Assembly: GCA_016789785.1 (NCBI GenBank)
Contig: JAEUQE010000116.1
Span: forward strand, 1 to 26,681
DNA: 26,681 nt
Reading direction: 5' to 3'
From: Bryobacterales bacterium
GTDB lineage: Bacteria > Acidobacteriota > Terriglobia > Bryobacterales > Bryobacteraceae
Shown: positions 15,945 through 22,633 of the stretch, in pieces
Layout of the letters: each line of letters starts with the position of its first letter
Position numbering within the stretch: position 1 is the first letter of the stretch
Notes under the pieces: model-generated
Databases searched by the model: none
What the model saw: only the letters and a program-made list of their open reading frames with translations
Told to the model about the DNA's origin: nothing
Program-made: the position numbers and the translations under genes

Positions 15945-18065
15945 ATGCGGCACACGATTCGTTTCGGTCCCTACACGTTAGATCCCGACCGGCTCATCCT
16001 GCGCAAGCATGATGTGCGGGTGAAGCTCCAGCGCCAGCCGTTCAAGGTGTTGCTGCTACTGGTGCGGGCGCGGGGCGCTGTGGTGACGCGCGACACGATG
16101 ATCCGGGAACTTTGGGGAGACGGGACGCAGGTGGACTTTGACCGGGGGCTGAACTTCTGCGTCTCGCAGATCCGGTCCGCGCTGAATGACGACTCAGCGG
16201 AGCCACGTTATATCGAGACGGTTCATCGGGAGGGCTACCGATTCCTGGGCGAGGTCGAACAGAACGAAACAGTGCCGACTGAGGCAGCCTCGCCTCCGAT
16301 CCCTCCGCCCTCGATCACCGCAGCCCTGCAGCCGTCGGCATCCGAGCCTTCAGCCACTGCGCCACCACACAGCCGGCGCCGCTTCTCATTGCTGGCAGCG
16401 GCAGGTGGGGTCACTGGGTTAGGCGCCGCCGGACTGCTGTTGAACCGGTTCCGGCCGAAGCCGGCGCCTCCTCCAGCGCCGATTCCGCTGACCGGCTTGG
16501 CAGGGAGGCTCGCCGGACCCTCCTTTTCTCCCGATGCCAAGCAGGTGGCGTTTTCCTGGACGCGGGAGGATCGCCCGGCGAAGGGTGAAATTCATGTGAA
16601 GCTCATCGGGTCTGCCGAGACGCTGCAACTGACAAACGGAGAGACGCTCGATGCGTTTCCGCGGTGGACACGCGACGGGAAGTCGATTCTGTTCTCCAGG
16701 GAAAATGGTCAAGAGGCGGCACTGTGGGAGGTGCCGGCGCTGGGCGGCGCGGCGAAGCGGGTTGCGTCGCTGGGGCTGGCGCCGTTGTTCGGCCATCGTT
16801 TTCGACGCTCTTTCGATCTGCTGCCGTTCGGGGGATTTCTGGCCTCGTCCCGCATGCCAGGGCGTGCTTTCGCGATTGTGCGAATCGGCGAACGCGGCGG
16901 GACAGGCGAAGCGGTGACCTCTCCGCCAAAAGGGCAGTGGGATCACAACCCTACGGTGTCGCCCGATGGACGGTGGTTCGCGTTTATCCGTTCCGAGGCG
17001 GAGGTTTCCAAGGAACTGTTTGTGCAGCCGGTGGCTGGAGGAGGAGCACCCCGGCGGCTGGTGCACGATGCCCAACGCGTAAGCTCGGCGGCGTGGACAC
17101 CGGATGGCCAGTGGGTGCTATTCTGCGGAGCGATCGAGGGCCACAGAGGGATCTGGACTGTTCCAGCAGCGGGCGGCGGCGAGCCGCGGCTTCTGCACAG
17201 CGCGAGCGCCGCGGTTTATGACGTCACACTCTCGGCACAGGCAGATTTGGCGGCCTATACGGAAGAGAATCCGCGCAATGACTTGTGGCGCGCGCCACTG
17301 GGCGAACCGGGAGAGGCGCATCCATTGATCACCTCGGCCAGGATTCACGATAGCCCGCACTTCTCGCCGGACGGCAAGCGCCTCACGTTCTTCAGCAACC
17401 GAACCAACGGAATGCAGGTGTGGGTCGCCAACGCCGACGGTAGCGCCGCGCATCCACTGACCGAGGGCCTCTACCCGTCCTGGTCGCCGGATGGCAGGCG
17501 GCTGATCTACCAGCTTCGGAACGGCCTATACACGATTCCGGCCGAAGGTGGGGCGCCGGAACTCGTGGTGGATGGAGAGGGGTCTTATACTGTGCGGGCG
17601 GCCTGGTCTCCCGATGGCGCGTGGATCTGCTTTGAGTCGGACCGCGGGGGCCCGATCGACATCTGGCGGGCTCCCGCGACGGCTGGCGGGGCGGCTCGCA
17701 GGCCCGTCCGGTTGACAAAGTCCGGTGGCACTCATCCGCGGTTGTACGGCGGATTCGTTTACTATCGGAAGCGTTCCGTCGGAACGGTCCGGGTGCCGCT
17801 GCTCGAAGCCGGCGAGGAAGAACGAATGGGGCCAGAGGGAAGTGCTCACATTCCGATGCCAGGCGGCCTCTACATCCTGACGCCGGACCGCGAGTTGTTG
17901 CGCGTCGACTACCGGACGCGGGCCGTGACGGTGCTGCGGCGGCTGGAGAGAGCGTCCGGCGGCAGCACGCTGGCCATCTCGCCGGATGAGCGCGTGATTG
18001 TTTATGCGCACCTAGCCGACGCTGGCCACGAGATCATGCTGCTGCGCGGCGTTGCCTGGCAGTAG
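15945..18065 (+). CDS. Winged-helix DNA-binding protein with TM segment and TolB-like beta-propeller
   Basis: A 706-residue three-part protein. Residues 1-105 form an OmpR/CadC-type winged helix (FGPYTLDPDRLILRK... ending in RYIETVHREGYRFLG). A Pro/Ala/Ser-rich linker follows, then one hydrophobic helix (about 148-166, LLAAAGGVTGLGAAGLLL) preceded by three arginines. The remainder is a chain of PD40/WD40-like blades with repeated SPDG(K/R) motifs, as in TolB. The layout matches membrane-anchored one-component regulators like CadC, in which an outward-facing sensor controls a cytoplasmic DNA-binding domain. Such winged-helix/PD40 fusions are numerous in Acidobacteria. Its own divergent TPR gene is a natural candidate target. 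The ligand is unknown. Confidence 0.9.
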   Translation: MRHTIRFGPYTLDPDRLILRKHDVRVKLQRQPFKVLLLLVRARGAVVTRDTMIRELWGDGTQVDFDRGLNFCVSQIRSALNDDSAEPRYIETVHREGYRFLGEVEQNETVPTEAASPPIPPPSITAALQPSASEPSATAPPHSRRRFSLLAAAGGVTGLGAAGLLLNRFRPKPAPPPAPIPLTGLAGRLAGPSFSPDAKQVAFSWTREDRPAKGEIHVKLIGSAETLQLTNGETLDAFPRWTRDGKSILFSRENGQEAALWEVPALGGAAKRVASLGLAPLFGHRFRRSFDLLPFGGFLASSRMPGRAFAIVRIGERGGTGEAVTSPPKGQWDHNPTVSPDGRWFAFIRSEAEVSKELFVQPVAGGGAPRRLVHDAQRVSSAAWTPDGQWVLFCGAIEGHRGIWTVPAAGGGEPRLLHSASAAVYDVTLSAQADLAAYTEENPRNDLWRAPLGEPGEAHPLITSARIHDSPHFSPDGKRLTFFSNRTNGMQVWVANADGSAAHPLTEGLYPSWSPDGRRLIYQLRNGLYTIPAEGGAPELVVDGEGSYTVRAAWSPDGAWICFESDRGGPIDIWRAPATAGGAARRPVRLTKSGGTHPRLYGGFVYYRKRSVGTVRVPLLEAGEEERMGPEGSAHIPMPGGLYILTPDRELLRVDYRTRAVTVLRRLERASGGSTLAISPDERVIVYAHLADAGHEIMLLRGVAWQ

Positions 18066-18135
18066 GCCCGAAAACAGCCTCTACAACCATCACTCGTGGA
18101 GCGAAGCGTGGAGATCGCCGGCGGACCAAGCTCTT

Positions 18136-18164
18136 GTGCCGAGCGCGAACTCCGCGCTCGGCAT
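18136..18164. terminator. Perfect 10-bp GC hairpin between convergent genes
   Basis: GCCGAGCGCG (18138-18147) and CGCGCTCGGC (18153-18162) pair perfectly around AACTC; T137-A163 and a G-T wobble extend it to 12 pairs. It sits between the propeller gene (+) and the PLP enzyme gene (-), where a bidirectional terminator would serve both. Neither side has a T-run, so termination may need other factors. Confidence 0.5.
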
Positions 18165-18230
18165 CGCCCGTCAGGCGTGCAGACCAAAACATTGTCGAGT
18201 GCAAACGTTGTGTGTCAGCGAAGCGTGGTT

Positions 18231-19478
18231 TTAGGGCACCGCGCAATCCAAGGCCTGCTCGAAATCCGTGAGCAGGTCGCGCCAATCTTCAATCCCCACC
18301 GAGACCCGGACCAAGCCATCGGTGACACCCGCGATCTCGAGTTCCGCTTCGGACACCGAAGAGTGCGTCGTCGACTTCGGATGGCAGACCAGCGTTTCCA
18401 CGCCACCAAGCGAGACTGCGTTTCTTGCGAGCTTGAGATTGCGCAGGAACTCGAAGGCCGCGTGCTTGCCGCCCTTCAGATCGATGGAGAGCATCGCGCC
18501 CGGATAGTCGCACTGCGCCAGACGAATACGGATCTGATCGGAATCATCGAAGAGGGTCGGATAGTAGAGCTTCGCCACGGCCCGATGGCTCGCCAGTCGC
18601 TCCGCGATGCGCTGGCCGTTCTTGCTGGCTCTGTTCATGCGCAACGCCACGGTGGGAAGCCGGCCGTCGAGGATCCAGCATTCATCGGGTTGAAGGATGT
18701 TGCCGAACAGGCCGCGCCGGCTCTTGATCTTGCGAATGATCTGCGGGTCGGCGGACAGCGCGAATCCCCCTAATAGATCGCTGAAGCCGCCCAGATACTT
18801 GGTAGCCGAATAGAGTACGATGTCGGCGCCGAGTTGGAGCGGGTGCTGGAAGGTGGGCCCCATGAAGGTGTTATCCACCATCACGTAGGGCCGCTCGCTC
18901 CGGGAGGCCGCCGCGTCGCACGCCGCGCGGATGTCGGTCATCTTGAGGGTCGGATTGGCGGGCGTCTCGATGAGGACCGCTCGCAGATTCTCCGCAGTGC
19001 GGATCGCTTCCTCGAGTTCGGCGCCCCGGCCCGCCCGGATCGCGATCCCCCGGATCCCGAAAGGCTCCAGAAATTCATGTACGAAATGCTGAGTTCCACC
19101 GTAGATCGGCACCGTGTAGACAATCTGGTCGCCGGGACGCGCGAAAGTGAGAATGGAGGTCATGATCGCGGCCATGCCGGAGTTGAATACGGCCGCTGCT
19201 TGCGCTCCCGCTTCCAGAGGAACCATGTGATCCTCCAGAATCTCCGCGTTCGGGTGGTTGAACCGGCTGTAGATCAGGTCATTGCCTTCACCAGGTTCGG
19301 GCGTTGCGCGTCCGCCGAGAATCGCAAACGCGCGCTCGGCCGCCTCCGGGGTGGAGAACACATAGGTGGACGACCGGAAAACCGCCGGCCGGGCGGATCC
19401 GACGGAGAGCGCCGGGTCAAAGCCACGGGTAAGGACTGCGGTGGGTGGCCGCATGGAATGGGTTTTGGATGGGGGCAT
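18231..19478 (-). CDS. Cystathionine gamma-synthase/lyase-family PLP enzyme
   Basis: A PLP-dependent Cys/Met metabolism enzyme (about 415 residues). The PLP lysine is K227 in SATKYLGG; D202 (VMVDNTF) contacts the pyridine nitrogen, Y70-S-R72 binds the phosphate across the dimer, and SGMAA (100-104) is the second phosphate loop. The C-terminal SLGGVETLVCHPKSTTHSS stretch is the typical substrate-carboxylate region. Whether it acts as synthase, lyase or O-acylhomoserine sulfhydrylase cannot be decided from sequence. I start at ATG 19478, which has AGAAGG 8 bases upstream; the longer start at 19523 adds 15 non-conserved residues. It stands alone on the minus strand. I looked for a SAM riboswitch in its leader and found none. 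Confidence 0.93.
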   Translation of the reverse strand: MPPSKTHSMRPPTAVLTRGFDPALSVGSARPAVFRSSTYVFSTPEAAERAFAILGGRATPEPGEGNDLIYSRFNHPNAEILEDHMVPLEAGAQAAAVFNSGMAAIMTSILTFARPGDQIVYTVPIYGGTQHFVHEFLEPFGIRGIAIRAGRGAELEEAIRTAENLRAVLIETPANPTLKMTDIRAACDAAASRSERPYVMVDNTFMGPTFQHPLQLGADIVLYSATKYLGGFSDLLGGFALSADPQIIRKIKSRRGLFGNILQPDECWILDGRLPTVALRMNRASKNGQRIAERLASHRAVAKLYYPTLFDDSDQIRIRLAQCDYPGAMLSIDLKGGKHAAFEFLRNLKLARNAVSLGGVETLVCHPKSTTHSSVSEAELEIAGVTDGLVRVSVGIEDWRDLLTDFEQALDCAVP

Positions 19479-19604
19479 GGTTTGCCTTCTCTTTGAGTCT
19501 AGCTCCGGGCGGAGCAGGTTCACAGTACGAAGGTCCGGTTCCGAGGTTCGGGTGCGAGGTTTCCCTTCAGCACATTCGACTCAGGTTCTAAGAACATCGC
19601 CGTA

Positions 19605-19634
19605 TTGGGTTGGGGGGACTAGCCAGCCTATCAT
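19605..19634 (+). promoter_or_regulatory. Possible promoter of the 83-residue protein gene
   Basis: TTGGGT (19605-19610) and TATCAT (19629-19634) are 18 bases apart, with the -10 matching five of six consensus positions. The gene starts 28 bases later. The -35 is weak. Confidence 0.35.
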
Positions 19635-19661
19635 TCAATTAAACCTAAGGAAATCGCGCAA

Positions 19662-19913
19662 ATGGTTCCAAGTTCTCCAAGACCAATCAAAAGCCACTAC
19701 TCGGAAGCGGAAGCAGCGGTTGCACTCGGCGTCACGCTCGAGGAGTTCCGGACTCTGATTCGAAGCCACATTGTGGATCGTGATGATGACATGGCCAACG
19801 TGCCCACTGCCACCTATCAGCCTTCGGACCTGCTCATTCTGCGCATGATTCTCAACGGGATGCGCACCGCCGGACCGGTGTTCGAGCCTGAACCTGCCGG
19901 CAGCCAGCCGTAA
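19662..19913 (+). CDS. Small conserved-looking protein, possible DNA-binding/MerR-like helix-turn-helix
   Basis: An 83-residue protein with a good ribosome binding site (TAAGGAAA at 19646-19653, eight bases from ATG). The opening SHYSEAEAAVALGVTLEEFRT reads like the helix-turn-helix of excisionase/MerR-type domains, in which a sequence element decides the next helix. The second half (YQPSDLLILRMILNGM) is a short helix. The style recalls small proteins seen repeatedly in Acidobacteria, but I cannot name a family. It is divergent from the PLP enzyme gene, so it may be its local regulator; that is inference from position only. A GC hairpin follows the stop by 10 bases. Confidence 0.65.
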   Translation: MVPSSPRPIKSHYSEAEAAVALGVTLEEFRTLIRSHIVDRDDDMANVPTATYQPSDLLILRMILNGMRTAGPVFEPEPAGSQP

Positions 19914-19923
19914 GTCCACCTGA

Positions 19924-19943
19924 GCGCGGGGCACTCCTCGCGC
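19924..19943 (+). terminator. GC hairpin directly after the 83-residue protein gene
   Basis: GCGCGGGG (19924-19931) pairs with CCTCGCGC (19936-19943), with one G-T wobble and a CACT loop. It starts ten bases after the stop codon, the right place for a terminator. An A-run rather than a T-run follows on this strand. Confidence 0.4.
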
Positions 19944-20112
19944 ACGAAAAACCACTGGTTACGCGCGGAAACACGGAGTTGCGGAGTCACGCCGTCCCGC
20001 CTCTTTGCACTAACTGCCCACAGGGGCACAGACCGCGCGGATTCCTTCTCGCCAGCCTTGTCCCTCGTACTACAATGACAATTCGATTCTCGAAATACTT
20101 GCGGGAGGTATT

Positions 20113-21003
20113 GTGGCAAAACTCGGATTTCTCGGTCTCGGGATCATGGGCTACCCCATGGCTCGCCATCTGCTGAAGGCGGGGCATGATGTCGCGCTGT
20201 GGTCCTATTCCGCGGAGAAGGCGCAGAAACTGGCAGGAGAGGGCGCGGGACTGGCTTGCTCTACTCCCGCCGATGTCGCCCGGAACGCGGACGTGATCTT
20301 CCTCTGCGTGGGGGACACGAAGATGTCGGAGGAGGTGATTCTAGGCAAGGATGGCCTGATTGAGGGCGTGAGGGCAGGGACGGTGATCGTGGATGCGAGC
20401 ACGGTCGCTCCAGGTCACAGCCCAAAGATGCGCGACGCGCTGGTTCCGAAAGGCGTACACTTTCTCGACGCACCCTGTACGGGCTCCAAACCGGGGGCGG
20501 AGGGCGGCAATCTGACCTTCATGATCGGAGGCGACCAGGAAGTATTCGAGCGCGTGAAGCCGCTGATGGAGCCCATGGGCAAGCAGCTCTTCTACTGCGG
20601 AACCCATGGAATGGGCCTGAACGCGAAGCTGACGCAGAATCTGATTCTTTCGAACATCCTGCAGGCGTTCAATGAAGGCATGGTGCTCAGCACAAAGGCA
20701 GGCGTCGATCCGAAGCTCATGCTGGAGATTCTGGACAAAAGCGCCGCCAAGAGCGGCTTGATCAACTTCAAGGCGCCCTACGTGTTCGCACGGAACTTCG
20801 ACACCAACTTCGCCGTGAAGTGGATGCACAAGGACATCGGCCTGATGCTGGAGTCGGCACGGGACCTGAATGTGCCGCTGCCCCTAACGTCGCTCACGCA
20901 GCAGATGTTCCGCGCGGCGATCGCAAAGGGCCACGGCGATGAGGACATCTGCTCGACCATCAAGGTGCTGGAGGAGTGGGCCGGAGTTGAGGTCAAGGTA
21001 TAG
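20113..21003 (+). CDS. NAD(P)-dependent beta-hydroxyacid dehydrogenase
   Basis: A 296-residue oxidoreductase of the 3-hydroxyisobutyrate/tartronate-semialdehyde/glyoxylate reductase superfamily. The Rossmann motif GLGIMG is at residues 7-12; the substrate loop DAPCTGSKPGAEGG starts at D119; the catalytic lysine is K172 with N176 (NAKLTQN). The GSK sequence in the substrate loop, rather than the GG of 3-hydroxyisobutyrate dehydrogenases, resembles the glyoxylate/succinic-semialdehyde reductase branch, which usually prefers NADPH. The start is GTG 20113 with GGGAGG 6 bases upstream. It lies alone between a small protein gene and the structured region before dxr. The exact substrate is not determinable here. 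Confidence 0.92.
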   Translation: MAKLGFLGLGIMGYPMARHLLKAGHDVALWSYSAEKAQKLAGEGAGLACSTPADVARNADVIFLCVGDTKMSEEVILGKDGLIEGVRAGTVIVDASTVAPGHSPKMRDALVPKGVHFLDAPCTGSKPGAEGGNLTFMIGGDQEVFERVKPLMEPMGKQLFYCGTHGMGLNAKLTQNLILSNILQAFNEGMVLSTKAGVDPKLMLEILDKSAAKSGLINFKAPYVFARNFDTNFAVKWMHKDIGLMLESARDLNVPLPLTSLTQQMFRAAIAKGHGDEDICSTIKVLEEWAGVEVKV

Positions 21004-21033
21004 TTTCGCCTTGTCTTCGTATCGCGAGAGGCG

Positions 21034-21098
21034 GGTTGGGATTGCATCCGAAAAAATCTGTGGTTCTGTAGAAGATTTCTATTGCAATCCCAAAAACC
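21034..21098 (+). terminator. Long imperfect stem-loop after the dehydrogenase gene
   Basis: TTGGGATTGCA (21036-21046) and TGCAATCCCAA (21083-21093) are perfect 11-base complements; GG/CC pairs beyond an AAA bulge extend the stem, and AAATCT with AGATTT form a second helix inside the loop. It starts 30 bases after the stop codon. It could end the upstream transcript or be a fossil of a small inverted-repeat element. Confidence 0.4.
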
Positions 21099-21110
21099 AT
21101 ATCCTATTAT
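21083..21110 (+). promoter_or_regulatory. Promoter-like pair upstream of the candidate RNA
   Basis: TTGCAA (21083-21088) and TATTAT (21105-21110) are 16 bases apart, matching four and five of six consensus positions. It is the most AT-rich spot of the gap. A start about seven bases downstream (about 21117) falls just before the first strand of the perfect GCCGGGGAGG stem, as expected for a structured transcript. Confidence 0.45.
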
Positions 21111-21116
21111 TGGAAG

Positions 21117-21336
21117 TAAGCCGGGGAGGCAACTCCCACCAAAGCGAGACTAACCTCATAAAGACCCCTGAAGCAATTCCTCCCCGGCGCCCGTAAGGGT
21201 CCAGTCTCCGAGGAACCCCCAACAAGATAGCGATGCGTAGGCCACAACAGGCTAAGTCGGGCTAGACGCGCCCCAGGCGATCAGAGAGCGGATACCGCCA
21301 GTCGCATGTAGAATAACGCCTGTGCTCCGGCGTTTG
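21117..21336 (+). ncRNA. Candidate structured RNA or riboswitch-like leader upstream of dxr (family unknown)
   Basis: Several perfect pairings overlap here. GCCGGGGAGG (21120-21129) pairs with CCTCCCCGGC (21179-21188). Its left strand can instead form GGGAG-GCAA-CTCCC (21124-21137), capped by a GNRA tetraloop. GAGACT (21146-21151) pairs with AGTCTC (21203-21208) and encloses GACCC/GGGTC (21163-21167/21197-21201), which crosses the long stem as a pseudoknot and competes with CCC-GTAA-GGG (21190-21199), a second GNRA hairpin. Such mutually exclusive helices are usual in riboswitches and pseudoknotted RNAs. I compared it by memory with tmRNA, RNase P RNA, 6S, SRP RNA, cobalamin, TPP, SAM, lysine, c-di-GMP and ydaO classes and saw no match. 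Ends are estimates from the flanking promoter-like and terminator-like signals. Confidence 0.4.
21315..21335 (+). terminator. Hairpin followed by TTT, possible end of the candidate RNA
   Basis: AACGCC (21315-21320) and GGCGTT (21329-21334) pair perfectly around an eight-base loop, with the stem running into TTT. Six pairs and three Ts make a modest intrinsic terminator, placed 54 bases before dxr. Confidence 0.35.
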
Positions 21337-21388
21337 CCCGACGGCTGCGGGATGGTCTGGCTCTCGATTTCTGTTATCATTCCAATGG

Positions 21389-22618
21389 GTGAAGCAAATC
21401 ACGATCCTTGGATCCACAGGATCCATTGGCACCAGCACGCTCGATGTGATCCGGCGCAACAGCGGCAGCTTCGGCGTCCACGCGCTGGTTGCAGGGAACA
21501 ATGCCGATGCGCTGGTCGCACAGATCCGCGAATTCAGGCCCAAAGCGGCAGTCGTCGCAACCGAACAGACGCTTGCACGTCTAGTAGAGGGCCTGTCGGC
21601 GGCGGGAATTCCAAAATCGGAATGGCCAGACCTCGGTTGGGGTACGGACGCGATGGTACGTACATCCGTGGCGCCCGAAGTCGATGTGGTGATGTCGTCG
21701 ATTGTCGGAGTTGCGGGGCTGAAGGCCACCTACGAAGCAGTACGGAAGGGCAAGACGCTGGGTCTGGCGAATAAGGAAGCCCTGGTGGCCGCGGGAGCGC
21801 TTGTGATTGAAGCCGCACGGATTTCGGGCACGGAGATACTGCCGGTGGACAGCGAGCACAACGGCGCGCACCAGTGTCTCCGCGCGGGACGGCGGCAGGA
21901 CGTGCGCAAGCTGATTCTCACGGCATCGGGTGGGCCATTCCGCAAAACTCCGGCTCGCGATCTGCACTCCGTGACCCCGGAACAGGCCTTGCAGCATCCA
22001 ACATGGAAGATGGGCCAACGCATCACTATCGATTCCGCGACTCTGATGAACAAGGGCTTTGAGGTGATCGAGGCCTGCTGGCTGTTCGGATTCCGGCCTT
22101 CGGAAGTGGAAGTGGTGGTACATCCGCAATCGAAGGTGCATGCGATGGTCGAATACAATGACGGGAGCGTGATCGCGCAGGTCTGTGCGACCGACATGCG
22201 CATGCCAATCCAATATGCACTGACGTATCCCGACCGTTGGGAAGCGCCGGTGCCGCGCCTCGACTGGCGCGAGACTGCGCGCTGGGACTTCGAAGCTCCC
22301 GATTACGGCAAGTTCCCGCTTCTCCGCCTCTCCTTCCAGGCGATGGAGATCGGAGGCACGGCAACCGCTACGTTGAACGCTGCCGATGAGATTGCAGTAG
22401 AGGCTTTCCTGGAAGGCCGAATCTCGTTTCCGGCGATCGCGGAAGTGGTGGAGGAAACGTTACAGCGTGTGCCTGTGCGCAAGCCGGCTTCGATTGAAGA
22501 GGTTCTGGATGCCGATCTGGAATCCCGCGACGCGGCGCGGCAGGCATGCCGGAAGCGAGCCGGCGGTGCGCCGTTGAGAGCCATCCCGGCGACGGCCGCG
22601 TCCGTATCAACTCAGTAG
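21389..22618 (+). CDS. dxr: 1-deoxy-D-xylulose 5-phosphate reductoisomerase
   Basis: Makes 2-C-methyl-D-erythritol 4-phosphate, the committed step of the MEP isoprenoid pathway, using NADPH and a divalent metal. The nucleotide-binding motif GSTGSIG lies at the N-terminus; the metal ligands correspond to D154 and E156 (VDSEHNGAHQ) and E225 in NKGFEVIEACWLF; the flexible-loop region around HPQSKVHAMVEYNDG follows. At 409 residues it is slightly longer than many homologues because of a C-terminal Ala/Arg tail. The start is GTG 21389, since the overlapping ATG 21385 is out of frame. TATCAT at 21375 would give a very short leader. It is followed directly by rseP, the common dxr-rseP order. Confidence 0.97.
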   Translation: MKQITILGSTGSIGTSTLDVIRRNSGSFGVHALVAGNNADALVAQIREFRPKAAVVATEQTLARLVEGLSAAGIPKSEWPDLGWGTDAMVRTSVAPEVDVVMSSIVGVAGLKATYEAVRKGKTLGLANKEALVAAGALVIEAARISGTEILPVDSEHNGAHQCLRAGRRQDVRKLILTASGGPFRKTPARDLHSVTPEQALQHPTWKMGQRITIDSATLMNKGFEVIEACWLFGFRPSEVEVVVHPQSKVHAMVEYNDGSVIAQVCATDMRMPIQYALTYPDRWEAPVPRLDWRETARWDFEAPDYGKFPLLRLSFQAMEIGGTATATLNAADEIAVEAFLEGRISFPAIAEVVEETLQRVPVRKPASIEEVLDADLESRDAARQACRKRAGGAPLRAIPATAASVSTQ

Positions 22619-22633
22619 GTGAGTGAGTTCTTT

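Larger units (their letters stand above)
21004..21388. other. 385-base non-coding stretch before dxr, rich in inverted repeats
   Basis: No ORF with a plausible start and ribosome binding site occurs here on either strand. It holds, in order, a long stem-loop (21034-21098), a promoter-like pair (21083-21110), a block of competing perfect stems (21120-21208), a looser stretch (21209-21314), a terminator-like hairpin (21315-21335) and TATCAT (21375-21380), which could be the -10 of dxr. Confidence 0.7.

Noticed and set aside
19479..19661. Possible SAM riboswitch in the leader of the cystathionine gamma-synthase-family gene
   Set aside because: I compared the minus strand with the SAM-I, SAM-II and SAH core sequences from memory; none is present. 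Only a short GCTCC/GGAGC hairpin was found.
21120..21240. tRNA, tmRNA, RNase P RNA or 6S RNA in the structured gap
   Set aside because: No cloverleaf or TTCGAATC-type arm, no tmRNA tag or GGATTCGAC element, no RNase P GAGGAAAGTCC core, and no long 6S closing stem.
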